Assembly (NCBI RefSeq): GCF_902498745.1
Contig: NZ_LR701479.1
Location: 314,292-378,291 of the forward strand
Direction: 5' to 3'
Length of the DNA stretch: 64,000 nucleotides
Source: Erythrobacter sp. EC-HK427
GTDB lineage: Bacteria; Pseudomonadota; Alphaproteobacteria; Sphingomonadales; Sphingomonadaceae
Positions within the stretch are counted from its first letter, which is position 1; every line of letters starts with the position of its first letter. The translations under genes and the position numbers were made by a program. Below are positions 16,891 to 25,367 of the stretch, one piece after another. The notes below the pieces were generated by a model. That model saw only the letters and a list, made by a program, of their open reading frames with translations, was not told where the DNA came from and did not search any database.

Positions 16891-18567
16891 TTAGTTCACC
16901 TGGCAAGAGTAAGAGAGAGTGGTCGTTTGACCGGTAGAGAGAGTGCCGAGCGTGATGCCCGCACCGGTTAAGTCTGCGATTGTGAAGGAACCGGCAGGGA
17001 CACCGTCGCCCGTGATCGTCACGGGACTGGCGGCATCGCAGGTAAGCCCCGCGCCGGGTGTGTCGGTAAGGATGGCACCAACGGCATCGTCAGGGCCGGT
17101 ATTGGTCACGCGAATGGTGTAGGTGGTGGTCGAACCCGAAATGAGCGTGTCATCCAGCTGATCGACTTCGCCGTTGACGCCCGGCGTGTTGGTCTTGGTC
17201 AGCGCAAGATCGACTGCGGTCGTCAACGTGACGAGGTAATCCTCGACCTCGCCGCTTCCTGCAGTCGCTGTGGCGCCGGAGGCGGTAAGCGTGTCGGCGG
17301 TGAACCGCAGACGTACATAGGTGCTCGCACCGGAGGTGACGCCCGAAACGCCCGCCCACACCAGATCGCTGGCCGGAACCCCGCCGGTCACCGTCGTCGA
17401 GGCGAACTCGTCCGTATCGAAGGTGCCGTTGCCGTCGAAATCGACCCAGCCGTAAAGATTGCCCGACCCCGATACCGTGAAGTTGGCAGCAGGAAGCGTG
17501 TAAGTCGTGGTAGCGCGAGTCAGCGTCTGGAAGGTCGAAACACCGTTCTCGTCATCGCCTTGCGTGTCGGTGTCATCGCCATCGGCATTGACGCTCGGTT
17601 GCGCGCTGAATTCCGGATCGATGCCGGTGCCGAGAATGGGCTGGCTGGCATCGGCCACCAGACCCAATCCGGACGAAGCGGCATCCTCCCGGAAGGCGTG
17701 GGCGGCGGAACCGTAAGATGCAGGCGCATCGCTGTAATCGCAAGGCAACAGCACGCCGAACGCGACTGCCTGATTGCCGCCAGCGACGATGGAAACGTCA
17801 GTCCGGCTCGCGGACTTCGTAAGCAGCACGGGGGAATTTGACGGCCCCTCGGTTTGCGTGATGCTGATCGTCTGGCTGCCGACGCCGGCGATTGTGTAGC
17901 CGGTGCCGCCGACGTTCTCGATCAGCGCCCAGCCGCCGCCATTGGTGGTGGCAGTGATCGACTCGTTGGTGACATTGGTGGCTTCGGCATCGAAGAAAAT
18001 CAGATCGAGCGGCTGCGCCTGCCCGCCGACAATAAGCGACCAGTTGATCGTGAAGCCCAGATCATCGACAATGGTGTGGATTGCCTCACCTGCGCCGGGG
18101 CCATTATAGGCCTGAAAAGCCGAAGACCCGACCCAGGTCTCCATGTCACGAATGTCCATCGCGCCCGCATTTACGACATTGCTGAAGGTCGCGGTCAGCG
18201 TGCCCGTGCGGCAGCCGGTCAGTGCGAAATTGACGACGTCGCCGTTCTGGATGCCGTCGACGATCGAGCTGGTCGACCAGTCGAGGATCGCGATGCTGGT
18301 CTGGTGCAGGCCGTTGCCGCTGGTGGCGTAGGACATCGTGCCAGGGCCCGCGGAGGGCGCCACAATAATGGTGTCGCTATCAGTCGCGCTGTTGTTCGCC
18401 GCGACGGGATCGGTCAAGCCACTCGGGCCGTTGACATTAACGGTATTGGTCGCCGTCTGCGCCTGCGCCGCGACCGGCCCGGCCATCGCTGCCAGCGCAA
18501 TTGCGACGGGCACCAACCGGGAGCTGTCGGACAACAACCAAGCAAGGGAGTTACGAGGACGGGCCAC
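16891..18567 (-). CDS. Exported surface protein with GEVED-type and DUF11 domains
   Basis: About 558 aa from the GTG at 18567, which lies 2 nt after the upstream stop; another GTG at 18585 would overlap the upstream gene. A signal peptide is evident (LVPVAIALAAMAGPVAAQAQT), followed by the shared motif TNTVNVNGPSGLTDPVAANN. The middle holds a domain beginning DYSDAPASYGSAAHAF and ending GSGEVEDYLVTL, the signature of the GEVED domain found in bacterial surface and secreted proteins; Asp-rich stretches (NADGDDTDTQGDDE) may bind calcium. The C-terminal about 100 residues are a DUF11 domain ending TLSYSCQVN, nearly the same as in the two flanking paralogues. Function unknown; predicted extracellular. 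Confidence 0.72.
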   Translation of the reverse strand: MARPRNSLAWLLSDSSRLVPVAIALAAMAGPVAAQAQTATNTVNVNGPSGLTDPVAANNSATDSDTIIVAPSAGPGTMSYATSGNGLHQTSIAILDWSTSSIVDGIQNGDVVNFALTGCRTGTLTATFSNVVNAGAMDIRDMETWVGSSAFQAYNGPGAGEAIHTIVDDLGFTINWSLIVGGQAQPLDLIFFDAEATNVTNESITATTNGGGWALIENVGGTGYTIAGVGSQTISITQTEGPSNSPVLLTKSASRTDVSIVAGGNQAVAFGVLLPCDYSDAPASYGSAAHAFREDAASSGLGLVADASQPILGTGIDPEFSAQPSVNADGDDTDTQGDDENGVSTFQTLTRATTTYTLPAANFTVSGSGNLYGWVDFDGNGTFDTDEFASTTVTGGVPASDLVWAGVSGVTSGASTYVRLRFTADTLTASGATATAGSGEVEDYLVTLTTAVDLALTKTNTPGVNGEVDQLDDTLISGSTTTYTIRVTNTGPDDAVGAILTDTPGAGLTCDAASPVTITGDGVPAGSFTIADLTGAGITLGTLSTGQTTTLSYSCQVN

Positions 18568-18569
18568 GG

Positions 18570-20201
18570 TCAGTCCACCTCGCACGAATAGGTCAGGGTG
18601 GTGCTCTGGCCATTGGCGAGCGTGCCCAGCGTGATGCCCGCTCCGGTCAGGTTGCCGACCGTGAAGGAACCGGCAGGCACGCCGCTGCCCGCGATCGTCA
18701 CAGGATTGGCGGCATTGCAGGTTAGCCCAGCGCCGGGCGTATCGATCACGGTGGCACCGGTGGCGGCGTCCGGCCCGTTATTGGTCACGCGGATGGTGTA
18801 GGTGACGATCGCGCCCGAATTGACGGTATCACTCGCCTGATCCACATCGCCGTTCACGCCGGGCGTGTTGGTCTTGGTGACCGAAAGATCAGCCGCGTTC
18901 TGCACAGTCACAGAAGTCGAGGTCTGGTTATTCGTGGCCGTCAGGACAGTGCCGCCGATCCTGTCATTGGCAGCGCCGGTCTGCCCGATGATGTTGATCG
19001 CGCTCGACGATACGATGAGCGGCATGGTGTAATCGAATGTGCAGCCGATCTGGTTGGAGCCCGCCAGTTCCGACACGTTTGCTGGCAGCGCCGGGTTACA
19101 GACGATGTTTGAAACCGTCCCTTCGGATGCTGAAGGCAGACACTGCGCAACCGAGGCCGCGTTTGGCCCATTGTTTCTGCAGGTGAGCGTCAACCCGGAG
19201 TAGGTCGTGCCCTTCTCAATCGTTGCAGGCAGGCCCGACAATTGCGGCACCATATCAGCAGTTTGGCCGGATACGCCGATAAACACGCCTTCGGAGCCGT
19301 TGGACGCGCCGCTTGGCCAAGCAACCGCATTCCTGCTGCGCATATAGACGCGGAAATAGACCCTGGTGACGGCGTCACCCTGGATGCGCACGCTGCCACA
19401 AGCTGCGGTGAGCGCGCCGCAGTTCCCCGGCGTTCCGCCACTGGCGGTATTATAGGCGTTGTTGATCTGGTTGCCGGAAAGCGTCAGCAAACCATTGCCC
19501 GAAAGCAGGGCTACGCCCGTCGCGCCAGTGGAGCTTGCCTGGATGTAGTCCAGCTCGACGGAAAATTCCTTGCCGCCCGCGCTGCCGCCAAGCCCGGCAA
19601 TATGGACGACCGTGTTCGAAATCGGCCTGCTGAACACCAGCTCGATGTCAGCAAAATAGAACCGCCCTGTTTGCGGTGCGCCTGCCGCTGCCAAACCCGC
19701 GGTTCGCGCTTCCAGCATGAAGGCATAGTTCACGCTCGCCGAGATGCCCGTGCCGGGCAACAGCGATGGCAGCGACGTGAAATGGGTATTCTGCGCACCA
19801 CCGAAGAAGTTCATCGGCGAAAAGTGCGGATCACCCACAAAGGTGCCGCCAATCATCAGGCCGTTGGTGGTGAAATTCGTGGAGTTCGCATATTGCTGGT
19901 TGAGCACGCGAAGGCTGACAGTAGGCGCTGGAGCCGAGATCGCCGCCGAGGTGGTGCCCGTCGGATTGTCTGGGTTGGCCCGCAGGCTCACCGTCACCGG
20001 CCCCTGCGTCGGAGCTGCTGCAGCCGTACTGCCGCTCCCGGCAAACATTTCGGAAGAGGACTGGGCGGAAGCAACTCCGCTGGTAGCGGTCAGGCCAGCC
20101 AAAAAGGCGAGTGAGGACAGCACAGGACGCGCGAAGGATTTGCAGCGAGCGCCAGTTGCGCCGCCATTCATCCGCTTTCTATATTGAGCACTTGCTCGCA
20201 T
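18570..20201 (-). CDS. Exported surface protein with C-terminal DUF11 domain (first gene of surface operon)
   Basis: About 543 aa from the ATG at 20201, which has ggacgag 8 nt upstream. The ATG at 20171 gives a more compact signal peptide and is a fair alternative; the frame is open to 20288. The signal is FARPVLSSLAFLAGLTATSGVASAQ. The middle contains a beta-rich domain with FYFADIELVFSRPISN and a threefold repeated Gly/Asn-rich pattern; I do not recognise it. A degenerate DUF11-like segment (TYSGLTLTCRNNGPNAASV) precedes the terminal DUF11 domain (ADLSVTKTNTPGVNGDVDQ ... TLTYSCEVD). It leads a unit of five genes transcribed towards 7715. Confidence 0.68.
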   Translation of the reverse strand: MRASAQYRKRMNGGATGARCKSFARPVLSSLAFLAGLTATSGVASAQSSSEMFAGSGSTAAAAPTQGPVTVSLRANPDNPTGTTSAAISAPAPTVSLRVLNQQYANSTNFTTNGLMIGGTFVGDPHFSPMNFFGGAQNTHFTSLPSLLPGTGISASVNYAFMLEARTAGLAAAGAPQTGRFYFADIELVFSRPISNTVVHIAGLGGSAGGKEFSVELDYIQASSTGATGVALLSGNGLLTLSGNQINNAYNTASGGTPGNCGALTAACGSVRIQGDAVTRVYFRVYMRSRNAVAWPSGASNGSEGVFIGVSGQTADMVPQLSGLPATIEKGTTYSGLTLTCRNNGPNAASVAQCLPSASEGTVSNIVCNPALPANVSELAGSNQIGCTFDYTMPLIVSSSAINIIGQTGAANDRIGGTVLTATNNQTSTSVTVQNAADLSVTKTNTPGVNGDVDQASDTVNSGAIVTYTIRVTNNGPDAATGATVIDTPGAGLTCNAANPVTIAGSGVPAGSFTVGNLTGAGITLGTLANGQSTTLTYSCEVD

Positions 20202-20505
20202 TTTAGAAACTCGTCCTAGCTGGTTAGTCCACCAACTCCCCTGCGGGCCGAGCACTTGAATTGAGGCCCGCAAAGGAATTGAGGGCATTCCTGATCGAAA
20301 TTGGTTAACAACTATTTGCAGAAACTGGTCCGTTACGCGATTTTACAAGCTTGCCTGCGGAGTCGCGGGTTAATGGTGCAGCGGCAAGCAGCGGTGATCT
20401 GGTTAACAAATCGGGCGGGGAATTAAGCAATATCACCTAGCCCCGCAGCCACCGGTCTACACCATGCTGGACAAGCCCGCCCGCCTGCGGGCATAGGCGC
20501 TGGCC
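20202..20505. promoter_or_regulatory. Divergent intergenic region between surface operon and serS
   Basis: A 304-bp gap, more AT-rich than its surroundings, with two gttaacaa copies near 20303-20310 and 20401-20408 (the second flanked by tctg). It must hold the promoter of the five-gene surface operon on the minus strand and that of serS on the plus strand. I could not assign -35/-10 elements with confidence, and no RNA gene or ORF is convincing here. Confidence 0.4.
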
Positions 20506-21786
20506 ATGCACGATATCCGCTCGATCAGAGACAATCCGCAAGGCTTCGATAACGCGCTGGCAAGGCGCGGGCTGGAGCCAGTGAGCGCCGCCATCCTCTC
20601 GCTCGACACGCAATTGCGCGACGTGACGACGCGCCTGCAAGAGATGCAGAGCCGCCGCAACGAGGCGTCCAAGGCCATCGGTCAGGCGATGGGCAAGGGC
20701 GACCGTGACACGGCCGAGGCGCTGAAGGCCGAAGTCGCGCAGATCAAGGGCGATATGCCCGCGCTGGAAGACCGCGAACGCGCGCTGGGCGATGAATTGC
20801 GGATGGTGCTCGCTACCATCCCCAACCTCCCCGCCGCCGATGTTCCGCAAGGCGAAGACGAGGCGGGGAATGTCGAAGTTGCGGTTTGGGGCGAGAAGCG
20901 CGACTTCACTTTCACGCCAAAGGAACACGCCGATCTTGGCCCCGCTTTGGGCATGGAGTTTGAGACCGGCGCGAAGCTCTCGGGCGCGCGCTTCACTTTC
21001 CTGCGCGGCGATATCGCCCGACTGCACCGCGCGCTGGCGCAGTTCATGCTCGACACGCAGACGCGCGAAAACGGCTACACCGAATGCAATCCGCCGGTGC
21101 TGGTGAATGACGATGCGATGTACGGGACGGACAAGCTGCCCAAGTTTGCCGAGGACAGTTTCCGCACAACCGATGATCGCTGGCTCATCCCCACTTCCGA
21201 AGTCAGCCTCACCGCCTCGGTCGCGGGCGAAATTCTGCCCGATCTTGCCGCCCCCATCCGCATCACCGCGCACACGCTTTGCTTCCGCAGCGAAGCGGGC
21301 GCGGCAGGCAAGGACACGCGCGGCTTTATCCGCCAGCACCAGTTCGAGAAGGTCGAGCTCGTCAGCATTTGCCGCCCCGAAGACAGCGATGCCGAGCATG
21401 AGCGGATGACCGCCTGCGCCGAGGGCATTCTGAAGTCGCTCGATCTGCCTTACCGCAAAGTCCTGCTTTGCACCGGCGATATGGGCTTTGGCGCTCGCAA
21501 GACTTATGATCTCGAAGTCTGGCTGCCCGGCCAGGGCGCGTACCGCGAGATCAGCTCCTGCTCCAACACCGGCGATTTCCAGGCGCGGCGGATGAACACG
21601 CGCTACCGGCCTGAAGGCGAGAAGAAGACCGAATTCGTCCACACGCTCAATGGCTCCGGCCTCGCGGTTGGCCGCACGCTGGTAGCGGTGATGGAGAATT
21701 ACCAAGAGGAGGACGGCTCGGTGCTGGTTCCGGATGTGCTCGCGCCCTATATGGGCGGTGTCGAGAAACTCACGCCCAATCCCTGA
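20506..21786 (+). CDS. serS: Seryl-tRNA synthetase
   Basis: A 426-aa class II aminoacyl-tRNA synthetase that charges tRNA-Ser (and tRNA-Sec where present) in the cytoplasm. The N-terminal 110 residues form the long coiled-coil arm ([18 protein letters not shown]...). The catalytic core shows the SerRS pattern [28 protein letters not shown], motif 2 [20 protein letters not shown] and motif 3 [20 protein letters not shown]. The length is normal. It stands alone on the plus strand, divergent from the surface operon. Confidence 0.98.
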   Translation: MHDIRSIRDNPQGFDNALARRGLEPVSAAILSLDTQLRDVTTRLQEMQSRRNEASKAIGQAMGKGDRDTAEALKAEVAQIKGDMPALEDRERALGDELRMVLATIPNLPAADVPQGEDEAGNVEVAVWGEKRDFTFTPKEHADLGPALGMEFETGAKLSGARFTFLRGDIARLHRALAQFMLDTQTRENGYTECNPPVLVNDDAMYGTDKLPKFAEDSFRTTDDRWLIPTSEVSLTASVAGEILPDLAAPIRITAHTLCFRSEAGAAGKDTRGFIRQHQFEKVELVSICRPEDSDAEHERMTACAEGILKSLDLPYRKVLLCTGDMGFGARKTYDLEVWLPGQGAYREISSCSNTGDFQARRMNTRYRPEGEKKTEFVHTLNGSGLAVGRTLVAVMENYQEEDGSVLVPDVLAPYMGGVEKLTPNP

Positions 21787-21792
21787 AACCCA

Positions 21793-21903
21793 TTGCCCTG
21801 AGCTTGTCGGAAGCGAAGCTGGCCAAAGGCCTACGGCTGCACTTCTTCTTGCGGGCTTGGTGCAAAAGTGAAAAGCAGGGCTTCGACAAGCTCAGCCCAG
21901 TCG
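21793..21903. repeat. Palindromic intergenic repeat (gacaagctcag type), copy 1
   Basis: The gap between serS and surE begins ccctgagcttgtcgg and ends gcttcgacaagctcag, inverted ends around a centre with gcttggtgcaaaagtg. The same layout recurs at 40156-40254. It can fold into a long imperfect hairpin and may act as terminator or mRNA-stabilising element after serS. Repeats with this core are common between genes of sphingomonads. Confidence 0.75.
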
Positions 21904-21907
21904 GACT

Positions 21908-22687
21908 ATGGAAAAAGCACTGAAAATCCTCCTCACCAATGATGACGGCATCCACGCCCCCGGCCTTGCCGTGCTGGAGAAGCTGGCGCGCACGCTGTCG
22001 GATGATGTCACCGTTTGCGCCCCTGCCGAAGAGCAATCGGGCGCGGGGCACTCGCTCACCCTGCACGCGCCGGTAAGGCTGCGCGAGCATGGCGGGCGGC
22101 GCTTCTCGGTCACCGGTACGCCGACCGACAGCGTGAACCTTGCGCTGCGCAAGCTGTTTCCCGAGGGCATGCCCGATCTCGTCATCTCCGGCGTCAATGC
22201 AGGCGAGAACCTGGGCGACGACATCACCTATTCGGGCACTGCATCGGCAGCGATGGAAGCGGCGCTGGCGGGGGTTCCGGCCATCGCGCTGAGCCAGGCC
22301 TTCCGCGACAACGGGCCGAGCTTTTCGGCCACCGAAGGCTGGGGCGCGAAAGTGCTTGCCGCGCTGGTCAAACTCACCATGGCGAAGCGCACGCTCGTCA
22401 ATGTGAACTTCCCCGCCCTCCCTGCCGACAAAGTGCGCGGCATCCGCGTGGTGCGGCAGGGCTTCCATGATTATTCGCGCGGCTCGCTGGTCGAAGCGAC
22501 CGACCCGCGCGGGCGGCCCTATTTCTGGTTCGGCCTGCAAGATGCCGAACACACGCTGGATCACGGCACCGACCTGGAAGCGGTCGAGGACGGCTATATC
22601 GCGGTGACCCCGCTGCAACTCGATCTGACGCATTATGCGGCGATCGACACGCTGGCAGCGCAGTTTGCCGAAGGGGACGGGAGCTGA
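21908..22687 (+). CDS. surE: 5'-nucleotidase SurE
   Basis: A 259-aa metal-dependent nucleoside 5'-monophosphate phosphatase. The N-terminus ILLTNDDGIHAPGL carries the Asp-Asp metal pair, followed by CAPAEEQSGAGHSLTL (metal-binding Ser) and the conserved SGVNAGENLGDDITYSGT (Asn and the active-site loop). The length is typical. It probably starts a short plus-strand unit with the channel gene, 7 nt downstream, and rimO. Confidence 0.96.
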   Translation: MEKALKILLTNDDGIHAPGLAVLEKLARTLSDDVTVCAPAEEQSGAGHSLTLHAPVRLREHGGRRFSVTGTPTDSVNLALRKLFPEGMPDLVISGVNAGENLGDDITYSGTASAAMEAALAGVPAIALSQAFRDNGPSFSATEGWGAKVLAALVKLTMAKRTLVNVNFPALPADKVRGIRVVRQGFHDYSRGSLVEATDPRGRPYFWFGLQDAEHTLDHGTDLEAVEDGYIAVTPLQLDLTHYAAIDTLAAQFAEGDGS

Positions 22688-22694
22688 GGAAGCG

Positions 22695-23780
22695 ATGCGG
22701 CTGAGGGCCACCAGGAAGCGCGGCAATGCCGATTTGAGCCCGGCCCCGCTGCGGCGCGCGGTCAAGATCCCCGTTTGGGGCGATCTCGGCCTGCGATTGG
22801 GGCTCGCGCTGTTCCTGATCTTTGCCGTCATCATGATCCACTGGTGGGACCGGGCGGGACTGGTCGACAATGCCGACGGCCATGTCAGCTTTACCGATGT
22901 CATCTATTTCACCATGATCTCGGTCACCACCACCGGCTTTGGCGATATCGCCCCGGTGAGCGACCGTTCGCGGATGATCGAGGCGATTGTCGTGACGCCG
23001 GTGCGCGTCGCGGTGATCTTCATTTTCGTGGGCGCGGCTTACAGTTTTGTGCTCAAACGCAGTTGGGAGAAATGGCGCATGGCCCGGATTCAGGAAAAGC
23101 TCTCGGATCACATCGTGGTGCTCGGTTTCGGCGTCTCCGGCGCGGAAGCGGTGGGCGAGCTGATCGAGCGCGGCACCGATCCCGCCACCATCGTGGTGAT
23201 GGACCCCGGCGAAGACCGGCTCGCGCTGGCCGAGGCGATGGGGTGCAATGTCATCCAGGCCGACGCCACCCGTGACGAGAACCTGCAAGCCGTCCGCATT
23301 GCCGAAGCGCAGGCCGTGCTGGTGAGCGCGGGACGGGACGACAGCTCGATCCTCATCGTGCTCACCGTCCGGCATCTTGCCCCCAACGTGCCGATTAGCG
23401 TGGTGGTACGCGCCGCCGATAACGAGCTGCTGGCGCGGCAGGCGGGAGCGGACAATGTCATCAACCCCGTGCGCTTCACCGGCCTGCTGTTGGCGGGCAG
23501 CGCGCGCGGGGCGCATATCGCCGACTACATGTCCGACCTTGCATCGGTGACCGGCCGCGTCCAGCTGGTGGAGCGCGAGGTCATGCCCGAGGAAATCGGC
23601 AAGCCCTTGTCCGAGCTCGCATCGGGCGGGCGGGGGCTGCGCATTTACCGCAATGGCGGCGCCTGCGGTTTTTGGGAGCACGAGGCCGACTGCCTGCAAG
23701 CGGGCGACATCGTGGTCGAAATCCTCCCGTCCGACCCCGCCGCAACCAACGGCGAAAACGCTGTGCCCGAAAGAGCCTAG
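22695..23780 (+). CDS. Potassium channel with TrkA-N (RCK) domain
   Basis: A 361-aa two-helix potassium channel. TM1 is around LGLRLGLALFLIFAVIMI, the pore loop and filter are TMISVTTTGFGDI, TM2 is VVTPVRVAVIFIFVGAAYSF, and the cytoplasmic Rossmann/RCK domain opens with DHIVVLGFGVSGAEAVGEL. The filter GFGD replaces the usual GYGD, a substitution known in some prokaryotic channels. The TrkA-C-like end (EEIGKPLSELASGGRGLRIYR) is short. The start at 22695 is chosen for the gagga ribosome-binding site and 7-nt spacing to the surE stop. An alternative reading would be a Trk-type regulatory protein, but the pore argues for a channel. Confidence 0.88.
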   Translation: MRLRATRKRGNADLSPAPLRRAVKIPVWGDLGLRLGLALFLIFAVIMIHWWDRAGLVDNADGHVSFTDVIYFTMISVTTTGFGDIAPVSDRSRMIEAIVVTPVRVAVIFIFVGAAYSFVLKRSWEKWRMARIQEKLSDHIVVLGFGVSGAEAVGELIERGTDPATIVVMDPGEDRLALAEAMGCNVIQADATRDENLQAVRIAEAQAVLVSAGRDDSSILIVLTVRHLAPNVPISVVVRAADNELLARQAGADNVINPVRFTGLLLAGSARGAHIADYMSDLASVTGRVQLVEREVMPEEIGKPLSELASGGRGLRIYRNGGACGFWEHEADCLQAGDIVVEILPSDPAATNGENAVPERA

Positions 23781-23816
23781 CGGCTCGCCCCCGCGCGGTG
23801 TAAGGCGCGCGGCATT

Positions 23817-25184
23817 ATGGCTACCCTCATTCCTGACCAGAAGCGCGTCGGCATGGTGTCGCTCGGCTGCCCCAAGGCGCTGGTCGATTCCGAACGCATC
23901 CTCACCCGCCTGCGCGCCGATGGCTATGCCATGTCCGCCGACTATGCCGGGGCCGACGTGGTGCTGGTCAACACCTGCGGCTTCCTCGACTCCGCCAAGG
24001 AGGAGAGCCTCGAAGCCATTGGCGAGGCCATCAACGAGAATGGCCGCGTCATCGTCACCGGTTGCCTCGGCGAAGAGGCGGAGCTGATCCGCGCCCGCTT
24101 CCCGCAAGTCCTCGCCATCACCGGCGCGCACCAGTATGAGGACGTGGTCGAGGCGGTGCACGAAGCCGCTCCGCCGACCCAAGGGCCGTTCATCGACCTG
24201 ATCCCCCAGCCCGATATCAAGCTCACTCCGCGCCACTACTCCTACCTCAAGATCAGCGAGGGGTGTAACCACTCCTGCGCCTTCTGCATCATCCCGCAAT
24301 TGCGTGGGAAGCTCGCCAGCCGCCGGATCGACGCGGTGCTGCGCGAGGCGGAGAAGCTGGTCGCGGCGGGCACCCGCGAACTGCTCGTCATCAGCCAGGA
24401 TACCTCCGCCTATGGCGTCGACACCCGCCACGAGGAACGCGAGTGGAAGGGCCACCCCGTCCGCGCCCATATGACCGACCTCGCCCGCGAACTCGGCCAG
24501 CTGCGCACGCCCGAAGGCTCGCCGCCGTGGGTGCGCCTCCACTATGTCTACCCCTACCCCCATGTCGATGCGGTGATCCCGCTGATGGGCGAAGGGCTGC
24601 TCACCCCCTATCTCGACATCCCGTTCCAGCACGCCGCGCCCAAAGTGCTCAAAGCCATGCGCCGCCCCGCCAATGAGGCGAAGGTGCTCGAACGCATCAA
24701 GAGCTGGCGCGCCATTGCGCCCGATCTCACCATCCGCTCCAGCTTCGTGGTCGGCTTTCCGGGCGAGACCGAGGAGGACTTCCGGTACCTGCTCGACTGG
24801 CTGGAGGAAGCCCGGCTCGACCGCGTGGGCGCCTTCCGCTTCGAGCCGGTCGAGGGCGCGGCGGCCAATGCCCTGCCCGATCCGGTGCCCGAAGCGGTGA
24901 AGGAGGAACGATACGCAAGGCTGATGGAAGTGACCGAGCGGATCAGCGCTGCCAAGCTCGCCGCGAAGGTGGGCCGCACGCTGCCCGTCATCATCGACGA
25001 GGTGGGCGAGCCAGACGAGGATGGCGACATCGGCGCGACGGGCCGCAGCCAGGCCGACGCCCCGGAGATCGACGGCGCGGTGTTCCTGCGCAACGTGCCC
25101 GCGACGCTGGCGGCTGGCGACATCATCGATGTCGAGATCGAGGACGCCGACGCGCACGATCTGTTTGGTGTGCCTGCCGCCTAA
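23817..25184 (+). CDS. rimO: Ribosomal protein S12 methylthiotransferase RimO
   Basis: A 455-aa radical-SAM enzyme that adds a methylthio group to the conserved aspartate of ribosomal protein S12. The N-terminal UPF0004 domain has its three cluster Cys (SLGCPKA, NTCGF, TGCLGE). The radical-SAM motif CNHSCAFC follows at about residue 150, and the C-terminal TRAM domain ([33 protein letters not shown] stretch) is complete. The signature [13 protein letters not shown] is present. Length and motifs distinguish it from MiaB, which has a different N-terminal pattern. Confidence 0.96.
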   Translation: MATLIPDQKRVGMVSLGCPKALVDSERILTRLRADGYAMSADYAGADVVLVNTCGFLDSAKEESLEAIGEAINENGRVIVTGCLGEEAELIRARFPQVLAITGAHQYEDVVEAVHEAAPPTQGPFIDLIPQPDIKLTPRHYSYLKISEGCNHSCAFCIIPQLRGKLASRRIDAVLREAEKLVAAGTRELLVISQDTSAYGVDTRHEEREWKGHPVRAHMTDLARELGQLRTPEGSPPWVRLHYVYPYPHVDAVIPLMGEGLLTPYLDIPFQHAAPKVLKAMRRPANEAKVLERIKSWRAIAPDLTIRSSFVVGFPGETEEDFRYLLDWLEEARLDRVGAFRFEPVEGAAANALPDPVPEAVKEERYARLMEVTERISAAKLAAKVGRTLPVIIDEVGEPDEDGDIGATGRSQADAPEIDGAVFLRNVPATLAAGDIIDVEIEDADAHDLFGVPAA

Positions 25185-25367
25185 TTCGTTCAGCCTAAGC
25201 CGTGCCAGCCTGAACAAGGGCGCGGAATTTCACGAATTTCGTCCGTGTGAAACACCGCAAAACTTTCGCAGCGCGGCGGTTGGGGATCGACGCGGAGAAA
25301 GAGCCTGCCCGACGGGTGAAGTTGGGCGAAGCGAAGCTAGGCAGGGCGTCGGGCTGTAGGGAAGAGT

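Noticed and set aside
22398-25217. Very long open frame on the minus strand opposite surE, the channel gene and rimO
   Set aside because: It is the mirror of high-GC coding DNA; its translation is His/Arg/Gly-rich without domains, while the plus strand holds three clear families.
25185-25367. Possible small gene after rimO
   Set aside because: 183 bp with no start plus ribosome-binding site and no conserved product; it looks like non-coding sequence with degraded repeats.
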